From Modestobacter sp. L9-4 (lineage in GTDB: Bacteria; Actinomycetota; Actinomycetes; Mycobacteriales; Geodermatophilaceae), in contig NZ_CP077800.1 in the NCBI RefSeq assembly GCF_019112525.1, positions 744,001 through 808,000 on the forward strand: a stretch of 64,000 nucleotides of DNA, read 5' to 3'. Positions 14,995 through 23,406 of the stretch are shown one piece after another (the first letter of the stretch is position 1; the number at the start of each line of letters is the position of its first letter). Below the pieces are notes generated by a model. It was not told the origin of the DNA. It did no database searches and worked only from the letters and a program-made list of their open reading frames with translations. The position numbers and the translations under genes are program-made.

Positions 14995-16241
14995 CGCAGG
15001 ATCTCCTCACGCGTGCGGCGGGCCGCGACGAGCGCCGCGGTCCGGGCCATCTCGTTGCCGACCACCATCAGGCCCTCGTCCACGCCCATCCCGGGCTTGG
15101 CCAGCACCTGGCTCGCCTGGCACGCCATCGCCACGTGCGCGCTGACCTGCGCGGAGCGGTCGGTCTCGTTGCAGGTGCCGCCGCAGTAGGCCTCCAGCCC
15201 GGCGGCGCGCACCAGCAGCAGCGCCTCGACGGTGTCGGTGAGCGAGCCCAGGTCCGGCGTCTTCACGTGCACGACGTCGGCGGCCCGGGCGTCGACGAAG
15301 GCCCGGACGTCGTCCAGGGTGTTGCACCACTCGTCGACCACGATCCGCACGGTGCTGCCGAGCCGGGCGAGCTCGGCGCGCAGCAGCACGTAGGTGTCCA
15401 GCTGGGCGGCGGTGCTGCCGGCGTCGATCGGGTGCTCGACGGCGAGCTCGAACGGCGCGCACATCTCCCCCAGCACGGCCAGGTAGGCGGCGACCGCGCG
15501 CACGTCGCCGCCGAAGGCGAGGCCCGGCGTGCCGTAGGTGTCCACGTGCAGCCGCGGCCGGTAGCCGCCGTCGGGACGCAGCTTGCCGATCCGGGCGACG
15601 AGCCAGCGCAGGTACTCCGTCAGCCCCCAGCCCTCGGGCCCGAAGGCGGCCGGGGAGTTGAACAGCCCGTGCGGCAGGACGTCGACGCCCTTGAGGATCA
15701 TCTTGTCCGCGTTGAGGTACCGGTCGTCGCCGGTCTGGGCGTACAGCGGCACGGGCACCAGCGGCGCACCGGTGGCGTACTCGTCCCGCACCACCTCGGC
15801 CATCGTGACCCGGGCCGCCCGGGCTGCGGCCCCGAGCAGCGCCTGGCTGACGCCGTACCGGATCGCGGTGTGCAGCCCGCCGTCCAGCTCCTCCGCGAGC
15901 GCCCGGAAGCCGGTCACCTCCCGGCCCACCAGCCAGGGCGCGACGGACCCGGCGACCTCGACGGCGGCCACCTCGGCCGAGAACACCGGGTCGCGCCCGC
16001 CGGCACCGCTGTACTGCACGGCGGCGCAGTCACCGAACTCGACCGAGCCGTCGTCGAGCACCAGCAGCACCGACAGCGCCTCACCCGCCTGCCGGACGGC
16101 GGTGAACCCCGGGGTGCGGGGCGGCCCGGTGTAGCCGAACCCGTCGTGCTCGGCGCCGGCCCGGATGGCGGCCTGGTCGTCGGCGAAGAACCCGCCGCGG
16201 ACCGGGACGGCGAGGACGTCGGCGATCCGCGGCGGGACCAT
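14991..16241 (-). CDS. mal: 3-Methylaspartate ammonia-lyase
   Basis: A 416-residue member of the enolase superfamily, near the usual 413. Diagnostic blocks are YAQTGDDRYLNADKMILK, DVLPHGL with the acid/base histidine, VDEWCN, and VHVKTPDLGSL with the catalytic lysine (K327). YCGGTCNETDRS supplies the Thr-Cys pair contacting the substrate carboxylates. It deaminates L-threo-3-methylaspartate to mesaconate. From memory, the clostridial enzymes have glutamine two residues before the lysine; here it is histidine (H325). No glutamate mutase is in the window, so the methylaspartate probably does not arise from glutamate in this cluster. Stop and start overlaps tie it to both neighbours. Confidence 0.93.
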   Translation of the reverse strand: MVPPRIADVLAVPVRGGFFADDQAAIRAGAEHDGFGYTGPPRTPGFTAVRQAGEALSVLLVLDDGSVEFGDCAAVQYSGAGGRDPVFSAEVAAVEVAGSVAPWLVGREVTGFRALAEELDGGLHTAIRYGVSQALLGAAARAARVTMAEVVRDEYATGAPLVPVPLYAQTGDDRYLNADKMILKGVDVLPHGLFNSPAAFGPEGWGLTEYLRWLVARIGKLRPDGGYRPRLHVDTYGTPGLAFGGDVRAVAAYLAVLGEMCAPFELAVEHPIDAGSTAAQLDTYVLLRAELARLGSTVRIVVDEWCNTLDDVRAFVDARAADVVHVKTPDLGSLTDTVEALLLVRAAGLEAYCGGTCNETDRSAQVSAHVAMACQASQVLAKPGMGVDEGLMVVGNEMARTAALVAARRTREEILR

Positions 16242-17287
16242 CAGCCGGCCAGCATGGTCTTGATGGAGCGGCGCTCGTCCATCGCGGCGTAGCCCTCGGC
16301 GACCCGCTCCAGCGGCAGGGTCAGGTCGAACACCGGGCTCGGGTCGAGCCGGCCGCTGGTCACCCGGTCGATCAGGTCGGGCAGGTAGCGGCGCACCGGC
16401 GCGATGCCCGCACCCACGGTGAGGTGCGAGCGCACGATCGGGAACAGCGGCAGCTCCGGCATCTGGTGCGGGATGCCGACGGCGCCGACGTGGCCACCGG
16501 CCCGGGCCATGCCCAGCGCCATCTCCCACGACTCCGGGGTGCCCACGGCCTCGACCACGAACGGGACTCCGCGACCGCCGGTGAGCTCGCGGACCGCCGC
16601 GATCCCCTCCGCGCCGCGCTCGGCGACGACGTCGGTGGCCCCGAACGTGCGCCCGAGCGCGGTCCGGTCGGCGTGCCGGCTCATCAGGATCACCCGCTCC
16701 GCACCCAGCACCTGCGTCGCGCCGAGCACCGCGCACAGCCCGACGGCGCCGTCGCCGATGACCGCGACGGTCGAGCCCTCGGTCACCCCGGCGAGCACGG
16801 CACCGTGCAGCCCGGTGGCCATCACGTCGGTCAGCGCGAGCAGCGCGGTCAGCCGGGCGTCGTCCACGCCGTCCACCCCGCCGGGGACGACGACCAGCGT
16901 GCCGTCGGCCTGCGGCACCCGCACCGCCTCGCCCTGACCGCCGTCGGTGCCGGGTGCGCCGAAGGTGCCGCCGTTGTCGCACTTGCTCTGCAGGCCCTCG
17001 GCGCACGCCGGGCAGGTGTTGTCCGACCAGGTGAACGGGGCGACGACCAGGTCACCGGGGCGCACCGAGGTGACCTCGGCGCCGACGTCGGTGACCACGC
17101 CGAGGAACTCGTGGCCCTGCCGGCCGCCGGCGGCGCGGGTGACGATGCCGCGGTAGGACCACAGGTCCGAGCCGCAGATGCAGGACCGCAGGACCTGGAC
17201 GACGGCGTCGGTGGGCTCGGCGACCGCGGCGTCGGGGACGTCCTCGACGGTGACGACGCCGGCGGCCTGGTAGAGGGCAGCGCGCAT
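16241..17287 (-). CDS. Zinc-dependent medium-chain dehydrogenase
   Basis: A 348-residue MDR-family dehydrogenase. The catalytic zinc site reads CICGSDLWSYRG and GHEFLG, and the structural zinc lobe is NTCPACAEGLQSKC. The Rossmann loop is VIGDGAVGLCAV near residue 175. It oxidises an alcohol or reduces a carbonyl with NAD(P)H; the substrate is unknown. Position within the chain, directly upstream of mal with a one-base TGATG overlap, suggests it acts on a peptide- or amino-acid-derived carbon skeleton. ATG 17285-17287. Confidence 0.9.
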   Translation of the reverse strand: MRAALYQAAGVVTVEDVPDAAVAEPTDAVVQVLRSCICGSDLWSYRGIVTRAAGGRQGHEFLGVVTDVGAEVTSVRPGDLVVAPFTWSDNTCPACAEGLQSKCDNGGTFGAPGTDGGQGEAVRVPQADGTLVVVPGGVDGVDDARLTALLALTDVMATGLHGAVLAGVTEGSTVAVIGDGAVGLCAVLGATQVLGAERVILMSRHADRTALGRTFGATDVVAERGAEGIAAVRELTGGRGVPFVVEAVGTPESWEMALGMARAGGHVGAVGIPHQMPELPLFPIVRSHLTVGAGIAPVRRYLPDLIDRVTSGRLDPSPVFDLTLPLERVAEGYAAMDERRSIKTMLAG

Positions 17288-17298
17288 GGGGAGATCTC

Positions 17299-18288
17299 CT
17301 AGGGGTGGGTGGGCCGGGACGCGGCTGCGTGGGTGGGGAGGGCGGCGGCGAACGCGGCCAGCTCGTCGAGGTTGGCCACCTCGTTGACGCGGCGGCCCTG
17401 CTCGATGTCGTGCACGATCTCGCCGATCTTGGCGAAGATCGGACCGTCCAGGTCGCGCAGCATGCTGTCGATCTCGGTCTTCCGCTTCCGGACGACGAGG
17501 TCGCGGTGGATGCCGCTGTACTGCTTGGCGCTGCGCCGGTTGAAGGCGGCCAGCCGGTCGAGCGAGCCCTCCAGGTCGGCGGGGTCGAAGCCGTCGAAGC
17601 TCTCCACCGGCACCGGCGCCTGGGCCAGCACCTCACGGGCCAGGGCGATCATCAGCGGCTGGTACTCAGGCCGCTCGAGGCTCTCGGCGATGGTCAGGTC
17701 GGAGACCGCGCCGGCCCACAGCATCGCGCCGTAGGCCTCCTTGCCCCACAGGTAGCCGAGCACGTTGGCCGTCGGCTGGGCGTAGGGCAGCAGCTCGGCG
17801 AGCTCGCGCACCCGCGGGGTGATCTCCCCGCCGGCCAGCTCCCCGATGTGGAAGGCCGCGACGTTGCCCTGCACGATCCGCCCCGGGCCCAGGTAGTCGG
17901 CGCCCACGTTGATGAAGCTGGAGATGACCCGGTCGGCACCCAGCACGTCGACCAGGACGTCGGCGGTCAGCCCGTTCTGCACGGTGAGGACGTGGCCGCC
18001 CGGTGCCAGCCGGTCGCGCAGCAGCTCGGCGGCGGCCGGGGTGTGGTGGCTCTTGACGGCAACGACCGCCCGGTCGATCACGTCGGGCAGCCCGTCCGGC
18101 GTCACGGCAGGCACCTGCACCGTGAACTCCGCGACCGGGCCCTCGATCGACAGGCCGCCGGCGTTGATCGCGGCCACGTGCTCGGTGTCGACGTCGCAGA
18201 GCAGGACGTCGCCGCCGGCCCGGGCCACGTGTGCGGCCAGCGTCCCGCCGATGGCGCCGGCCCCGATGAAGACCAGCGGTGAGCTCAC
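17299..18288 (-). CDS. Ketopantoate reductase (PanE/ApbA)-family oxidoreductase
   Basis: A 329-residue protein from GTG 18286-18288. It begins VSSPLVFIGAGAIGGTLAAH, the NADP Rossmann loop, followed by VKSHHT and the N-terminal VQNGL block. WGKEAYGAMLWA near residue 190 carries the lysine expected at the active site of 2-dehydropantoate 2-reductases. The C-terminal helical domain is longer than in PanE. Within this operon it more likely reduces a related 2-oxo acid than makes pantoate. It overlaps the upstream hydrolase by GTGA and ends 11 bases before the dehydrogenase gene. Confidence 0.85.
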   Translation of the reverse strand: MSSPLVFIGAGAIGGTLAAHVARAGGDVLLCDVDTEHVAAINAGGLSIEGPVAEFTVQVPAVTPDGLPDVIDRAVVAVKSHHTPAAAELLRDRLAPGGHVLTVQNGLTADVLVDVLGADRVISSFINVGADYLGPGRIVQGNVAAFHIGELAGGEITPRVRELAELLPYAQPTANVLGYLWGKEAYGAMLWAGAVSDLTIAESLERPEYQPLMIALAREVLAQAPVPVESFDGFDPADLEGSLDRLAAFNRRSAKQYSGIHRDLVVRKRKTEIDSMLRDLDGPIFAKIGEIVHDIEQGRRVNEVANLDELAAFAAALPTHAAASRPTHP

Positions 18289-19124
18289 GCCGGCACGACC
18301 CGGTCGAGGAAGCCGCGCATCGTCGACTGGAAGAGCTCGCGCTCCTCGTTCTGCGGCGAGTGCCCGGACTCCTCGAACACCACCAGCTCGGCGTTCGGCA
18401 GCAGCGAGGCGATGGTCTCCGAGGAGCTCACCGGGGTGACCCAGTCGTACCGGCCGACGGTGACCAGCGTCGGCGCCGTCACCGCGGGGAGGTCGGCCTT
18501 GAGGTCGTAGCTGCCCCAGTTGTGCTGGAAGCACCAGTTGTGCGCCTCGTGCCGGTAGTGCCCGGCCTCCACGGCGGCCGCGCTCTTCACCGGGTCGTAG
18601 TGCTTGTCGTAGAGCGGGATCAGCTCGGACCAGAGCTGCTTGAGGTCGGCGTCGTCCCGGGTCTCGCCGTGCCAGTACCGGTTGAACCGCTCCCAGTCGA
18701 TCTCCACCCGGTCCTGGTTGCGGGCGTTCTCGAACGCCAGCTCCAGGTTGGACCCGTCGGCGGAGGTGTCCCGCAGGACCATCGCCTGCACCCGGCCGGG
18801 GTACCGGACGGCGTACTCGAGGGCGATGAAGCCGCCGTAGGAGCCGCCCGTGACCACGATCTGCTCGGCACCGGTCCACTCGCGCAGGCCCTCGACGTCG
18901 GCGGCCCACTGCTCGTGGGAGTAGGGCGCGATGCCCTCGCTCGTGCCGCAGCCGCGGGCGTCGAAGACGACGACCCGGAAGCGGTCGGCCAGCGGGCCGA
19001 AGGTGGAGCGGGGCTCGGCCAGCGAGCCGATGCCGCCGCCGCCGTGGTGGGCGATGAGCACCGGCCCGTCCTCGGGGCCGGACACCTCGACGGTGAGCCG
19101 GCAGCCGTTGATGGTCAGGTCCAT
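18285..19124 (-). CDS. Alpha/beta hydrolase, proline-iminopeptidase-like
   Basis: A 279-residue alpha/beta hydrolase. HHGGGGIGS forms the oxyanion loop and FDARGCGTSEG follows, as in prolyl iminopeptidases. The nucleophile sits in VTGGSYGGFIA near residue 95, the acid in GRYDWVTPV and the histidine in EESGHSPQNEE. Iminopeptidases release N-terminal proline, and related members act on esters or lactones. It lies in the middle of the peptidase chain, so peptide trimming is the natural reading. Its ATG (19122-19124) overlaps the DUF885 stop region by 10 bases. Confidence 0.88.
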   Translation of the reverse strand: MDLTINGCRLTVEVSGPEDGPVLIAHHGGGGIGSLAEPRSTFGPLADRFRVVVFDARGCGTSEGIAPYSHEQWAADVEGLREWTGAEQIVVTGGSYGGFIALEYAVRYPGRVQAMVLRDTSADGSNLELAFENARNQDRVEIDWERFNRYWHGETRDDADLKQLWSELIPLYDKHYDPVKSAAAVEAGHYRHEAHNWCFQHNWGSYDLKADLPAVTAPTLVTVGRYDWVTPVSSSETIASLLPNAELVVFEESGHSPQNEERELFQSTMRGFLDRVVPA

Positions 19125-20818
19125 GCGTGCTCCTCTGCAGTGGCCAGACCGGTGGTCCAGCGGGTGATGACGTCGTCGAGCACCGGCAGCGGCAGCGCAC
19201 CGCTGCCGAGCACGGCGCCGTGGAAGCCGACGAGGTCGAAGCGGTCGCCCAGCGCCGCGGTGGCGCGCTCGCGGAGCCGGACGATCTCGCGCTTGCCGAT
19301 CACGTAGGCCAGCGCCTGGCCCGGCCAGCAGATGTAGCGGTCGACCTCGCTGGCCGCGTTGTCTCGGGTGGTCGCGGTGTTGTCGAGCATGAACTGCACG
19401 GCCCGCTCGCGGGACCAGCCGAAGGCGTGCAGCCCGGTGTCGACGACCAGCCGGCAGGCCCGCAGCGAGGCGAAGGACAGCATGCCCAGCAGCGCGACGT
19501 CGCCGCTGTAGAGCCCCATCTCCTCGGCCAGGGACTCCGCGTACAGCCCCCAGCCCTCGTTGAAGCTGCACGCCTCCACGTCGAGGTGCTGGCGGTAGCG
19601 GGGCAGGTCGAGGGTCTGCGCGGTGGCCAGCTGCAGGTGGTGGCCGGGCACCGACTCGTGGAAGGCCAGCGCCTCGTACTCGAACCGGAAGCGCTCGGTG
19701 GGGTGGGTGGCCTGCAGCACGTGCGCGCCGGGCCGGCTGCCGTCGACGGCGGGCGGCCGGTAGTAGGCCATCGCCGCACCCGCGGCGTCGACCGGGTCGA
19801 TCTCCTCGATCACGCACGCCGGGATGTCGAAGTGGGGGAACCAGTCGTCCTGCACGGCCTGGGCACGATGCAGCGCCTGCTCGGCGACCTCGACGATCTG
19901 CGCGCTGGTCTCGAACCGGAGCGCCGGGTCGGCGCGCAGCCGCGCGGCGATCTCGGGGAACGTGTCGACGCCCAGCGCCCGGGCGCCGATCCCCAGCCAG
20001 CGCGGGCGCAGCTCGGCCAGGGTGTCCAGGCCGATCTGGTGCACCTGCTCGGGGGTGAGGTCGGTGGTGGTGTGCCGGGCGACCGCGTCGACGTAGGCCG
20101 CAGCTCCGCCGGGGACGTTGCTGATGCCGACGGCGTCGTCGGGCCGGGCGCCGGGCAGCAGCGCGCGCAGCTGGTCGACCAGCACCGTCATCGCCGGGCG
20201 CACCTCTGCTCGCACCGTCTCCTTCGCACGCTCGCGCAGCGCGGGGTCCGCACCGGCCGTGGGGGCGAGCAGCGCGTCGTCGTCCAGGTCCCGCTCGAGG
20301 TGGCCGGTGAGCTGGCCGATCGCGTGCTGGAGGCCCAGCTGGGTGGAGACCCGCCCGGCAGCGGCCTCCTCGGCGTACCGCTGCGCGAGGGCGGTGAAGA
20401 AGGCGCCGAGCCCGCCCAGCCGCGACTCGTACCGGGCGGCGGAGTCCGCGTCGGTGATCGTCATGGCCGGCACCGCCTGGAAGACCAGCCCCTGCCGGCT
20501 GACGTAGCCCTTGGCCGAGGCGTTGGCCGCCCACAGCGCGTGGTGGGCGTCCCGGCCGGCGCCACGGGACAGCACGGTGAGCACACCGAGGTCGACCCGG
20601 CCGGCGTCGTCGAGCTCGCCCGCGTCGATCGCCGCGATCTCCGCGTCGAGGGCGGCGAACGCCGCCGCCGCGGCCTCGCTCGCCGCCCGGCTGGGGTCAC
20701 CGGCCAGGCCGTCGAAGTCGGTGATCCCGAGCAGCGTGGCGTTGTAGGGGTCGTAGGTGTGCTGGGTGCGGAAGTACCGCTCGCCGAGCTCGGCGAGCCT
20801 CGCTGCTGCCTGCGTCAA
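19115..20818 (-). CDS. DUF885-family metallopeptidase-like protein
   Basis: A 567-residue DUF885 protein. The family signature EALAFHESVPGHHLQLA lies near residue 390, containing the His-Glu pair and second histidine of the presumed zinc site. A downstream acidic block EACSFNEGWGLYAE supplies the glutamate. DUF885 proteins resemble carboxypeptidase-type metallopeptidases, and several are reported to act on small peptides. No signal peptide is seen. It sits 19 bases below the SDR gene and overlaps the alpha/beta hydrolase gene. Confidence 0.88.
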   Translation of the reverse strand: MTQAAARLAELGERYFRTQHTYDPYNATLLGITDFDGLAGDPSRAASEAAAAAFAALDAEIAAIDAGELDDAGRVDLGVLTVLSRGAGRDAHHALWAANASAKGYVSRQGLVFQAVPAMTITDADSAARYESRLGGLGAFFTALAQRYAEEAAAGRVSTQLGLQHAIGQLTGHLERDLDDDALLAPTAGADPALRERAKETVRAEVRPAMTVLVDQLRALLPGARPDDAVGISNVPGGAAAYVDAVARHTTTDLTPEQVHQIGLDTLAELRPRWLGIGARALGVDTFPEIAARLRADPALRFETSAQIVEVAEQALHRAQAVQDDWFPHFDIPACVIEEIDPVDAAGAAMAYYRPPAVDGSRPGAHVLQATHPTERFRFEYEALAFHESVPGHHLQLATAQTLDLPRYRQHLDVEACSFNEGWGLYAESLAEEMGLYSGDVALLGMLSFASLRACRLVVDTGLHAFGWSRERAVQFMLDNTATTRDNAASEVDRYICWPGQALAYVIGKREIVRLRERATAALGDRFDLVGFHGAVLGSGALPLPVLDDVITRWTTGLATAEEHAWT

Positions 20819-20837
20819 GGTCCCTGTCCCGATCGGT

Positions 20838-21536
20838 CTAGAAGAGTGAGTGGCCGCCGTCGATGGACAGCGTCTGGCCGCTGACCCACCCGGCCGCGGG
20901 GACGGCGAAGAACAGGACGCCGCGGGCGATGTCCTCCGGCGTCCCGGTGGCCCGGACGGCGATCCGCTCCAGCAGCGCCTGCTGACCGTCGGGGCCGTAG
21001 CTCTCCCACTGCGCCTGGGTGGTGGGGTTGGAGAGCACGAAGCCCGGCGCGATGCAGTTGACGGTGATGCCGTGCGGGCCCAGCTCGTGGGCCATCTGCC
21101 GGGTGAAGCCGATCTGCGCGGCCTTGGCCGAGGCGTAGGCCTGGATCCCGGTGAGGCTCACGCTGCGACCGGCGCCGGAGGAGATGACGACGATCCGGCC
21201 GTACCCGCGGCGCTTCATGGTGCGGGCCGCGGCGCGGGTGCAGTTCATCGTCGTCCGCAGGTTGGCGTCGACGACGGCGTCCCACGCGGCGTCGGTGAGC
21301 TCGTCGATCGGCACGTGCGTCTGGCCGGTCACCCCGCCGGCGTTGTTGACCAGCACGTCGACGTCGCCGACACCGGCGAAGAACTCCTCGACCTCGGCGG
21401 TGACCGACAGGTCCACGGTGTCGCGGTCGACCTCGTGCACCGTGGCCCCGGCCTCGCGCAGCGTGCGGGCGATGGCCTGCCCGATGCCCTGCGCGGTCCC
21501 GGTGACCACCGCGACCCTGCCCTCGAGCTCACCCAT
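20838..21536 (-). CDS. SDR-family oxidoreductase
   Basis: A 232-residue classical SDR. VVTGTAQGIGQAIA at residue 10 is the cofactor loop, NNAGG near 65, and ISSGAGRS with YASAK near 145 give the Ser-Tyr-Lys set. VSGQTLSIDGGHSLF is the typical C-terminus of FabG-like enzymes. The substrate is not evident, but its placement between the regulator and DUF885 genes puts it in the peptide/amino-acid operon. The start ATG 21534-21536 overlaps the rpiR-type gene's end by eight bases. Confidence 0.9.
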   Translation of the reverse strand: MGELEGRVAVVTGTAQGIGQAIARTLREAGATVHEVDRDTVDLSVTAEVEEFFAGVGDVDVLVNNAGGVTGQTHVPIDELTDAAWDAVVDANLRTTMNCTRAAARTMKRRGYGRIVVISSGAGRSVSLTGIQAYASAKAAQIGFTRQMAHELGPHGITVNCIAPGFVLSNPTTQAQWESYGPDGQQALLERIAVRATGTPEDIARGVLFFAVPAAGWVSGQTLSIDGGHSLF

Positions 21537-22431
21537 CCTGGTCCTCCTCGGTGTCGTCGTCCTCGTCGTCGGGTTCGGGTCCGGCGCGGAAGGCGCGGTG
21601 GATGACCACCGACTCCTCCCACTGCCGCATGCGGTCCAGCCCCGCGGTGCCGACCCGCTGGAACACGCCCTCGACCAGCGCCTCGACCAGCACGATCAGC
21701 CCGGCGAAGGAGTCGAACGGCACGCCGTCCACCGCGATCGGCAGCACGACGTCGGCGTCGTCGGCGGCCGGGGACAGCTCCTCGTCGGTGATCACCAGGA
21801 CCGCGGCGCCCTGCTGCCGGGCCAGTGCGGCCAGCCGCTTGGCCGGCAGCTCGTGCCGGCGCAGGTCGAAGATGACGGCCACGGAGTCCCGGCCCATCGA
21901 CAGGTAGCGGCCGATGTCGCGGCCCAGGGGTTCGCCGACGAACTGGACGCCGGGCACCAGCTGGTCCAGCTGCAGGGCCAGGATCTGCCCGACGAAGCGG
22001 GAGAAGTAGCCGCCGCTGACCACGATGCTGCGGGCCGGGGTGGCCAGCAGCGCGACCGCCGCCTCGAACTCGCTCGGGGGGACGGTCGCGGCCAGCCGCT
22101 CCACCAGGCCCAGCCGCTGGGTGACCGAACGCTGGAACAGCGTCCCGTCGCCCTCGCCGGTGAGCCGGTCGGCGGCCCGGCTGACCGGGGAGTTCAGCCG
22201 CTGGGTGACCTCCTCGCGCAGCCGCTCCTGGAACTCCGGGTAGCTGCCGATGCCGATCCGGGCCACCAGCCGCAGCACCGTGGGCGTGCTGGTGCCCGCC
22301 GTCCGGGCCAGCGTCGCCGCACTGGCCAGCCCGGCGCTCGGGTAGTTGGCCAGCAGCGAGCGGGCCACCTTCTTCTCCGCCGGCGTCAGCTCGTCCATCC
22401 GGACGAACACCTCGTCGCTGATGGGTGTCAT
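21529..22431 (-). CDS. MurR/RpiR-family transcriptional regulator
   Basis: A 300-residue regulator. The N-terminal HTH_6 domain (about 1-80) reads LTPAEKKVARSLL and TLARTAGTSTPTVLRLVARIG. A SIS sugar-phosphate-binding domain follows at about 130-255 (SIVVSGGYFSRFV, GRDSVAVIFDLRR, VLVITDEELSP). SIS regulators sense phosphorylated sugars or aminosugars such as MurNAc-6-phosphate, though some groups bind other anions. The acidic tail (DDEDDDTEEDQ) is unusual. It is inside the operon it probably controls, 51 bases after the isoaspartyl peptidase gene. The palindrome at 29944-29961 is the candidate operator. Confidence 0.9.
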   Translation of the reverse strand: MTPISDEVFVRMDELTPAEKKVARSLLANYPSAGLASAATLARTAGTSTPTVLRLVARIGIGSYPEFQERLREEVTQRLNSPVSRAADRLTGEGDGTLFQRSVTQRLGLVERLAATVPPSEFEAAVALLATPARSIVVSGGYFSRFVGQILALQLDQLVPGVQFVGEPLGRDIGRYLSMGRDSVAVIFDLRRHELPAKRLAALARQQGAAVLVITDEELSPAADDADVVLPIAVDGVPFDSFAGLIVLVEALVEGVFQRVGTAGLDRMRQWEESVVIHRAFRAGPEPDDEDDDTEEDQDG

Positions 22432-22482
22432 GCGCCCTCCCCCGTGTCCTGTCCGTCCCCGTGTCCCCCTGCCCGCGGCCGC

Positions 22483-23406
22483 TCAGGTGTGGGTGACGAG
22501 GCGGTCTCCGTCGGAGTAGGCGGCGAACATGGCCGGGGAGTTGTGGGCGACCACGATCGAGCCGTCGGCGCCCACCGCGATCAGCCCGCCCATCGCCCCG
22601 CGGGGGGCGAGCTCGGCGGTCACGGTGTCGGTGATCGCCTGGGCGAGGTCGACGCCGAGGTAGCGCACCCGGGCGGCGACGTCGTGGGCGACCACGCCCT
22701 GGATGAACGCCTCGCCCTCGCCGGTGCAGGAGATGGCGCCCACGCCGTCCCGGGCGTAGGTGCCCGCACCCACGATCGGGGTGTCGCCGACCCGGCCCTC
22801 GCTCTGGTTGACCATGCCGCCGGTGGAGGTGGCGGCCGCGACGCGGCCGTGCACGTCGACGGCGACCGCCCCGACGGTGCCGTGCCGGCTGCCGGCGAGC
22901 AGCCCGTCCTGCACCCGGCGCAGCTGCTGCTGGCGGGCGGGGGTGGTGAAGTGGTCCGGGGTCACCGTCTGCAGGTCCCAGCCGGCGATCCGCTCGGCGG
23001 TGGGGGCGATCAGCAGCACCGCCGGGGTCTCCTCGAGCACCTTGCGGGCGGCGTGCACGGGGTTGCGGGCGAACTGCGAGGCAGCGACCGCCCCGGCCCG
23101 GCCCTCACCGGTCATGACGCAGGCGTCGAGCTCGGCGGTGCCCTCGGAGGTGAGCGCGGCGCCCCGGCCGGCGTTGAACAGCGGGTCGTCCTCGAGCTTC
23201 TCGACGGTCGCGCAGACGGCGTCCAGCGCGCTGCCGCCGGCGGCGAGCACGGCGGCACCGGCCTGGTAGGCGGCGGTGAGGCCCTCGGTGTAGGTGCCGG
23301 CCTCCTCCAGGGAGAGCTCCTCGACGCGCCCACCGGCCCCGCCGTGCAGGACCAGGGCCCAGCCGACCGGCGCCGGGGCGACCTGGAACAGCTGCACGCC
23401 GCTCAC
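22483..23406 (-). CDS. Isoaspartyl peptidase / plant-type L-asparaginase (Ntn hydrolase)
   Basis: A 307-residue Ntn hydrolase. The autoprocessing site is HGTVGAVAVD, with nucleophile Thr177 exposed after cleavage before it. GGMVNQSEGRVGDTPIVGAGTYA and SCTGEGEAF, both substrate-site blocks, follow. The family removes N-terminal beta-linked (iso)aspartyl residues from peptides and hydrolyses asparagine. In an operon with 3-methylaspartate ammonia-lyase, release of beta-linked aspartate or methylaspartate from imported peptides is a reasonable inference. ATG 23404-23406 overlaps the M55 stop. Confidence 0.92.
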   Translation of the reverse strand: MSGVQLFQVAPAPVGWALVLHGGAGGRVEELSLEEAGTYTEGLTAAYQAGAAVLAAGGSALDAVCATVEKLEDDPLFNAGRGAALTSEGTAELDACVMTGEGRAGAVAASQFARNPVHAARKVLEETPAVLLIAPTAERIAGWDLQTVTPDHFTTPARQQQLRRVQDGLLAGSRHGTVGAVAVDVHGRVAAATSTGGMVNQSEGRVGDTPIVGAGTYARDGVGAISCTGEGEAFIQGVVAHDVAARVRYLGVDLAQAITDTVTAELAPRGAMGGLIAVGADGSIVVAHNSPAMFAAYSDGDRLVTHT

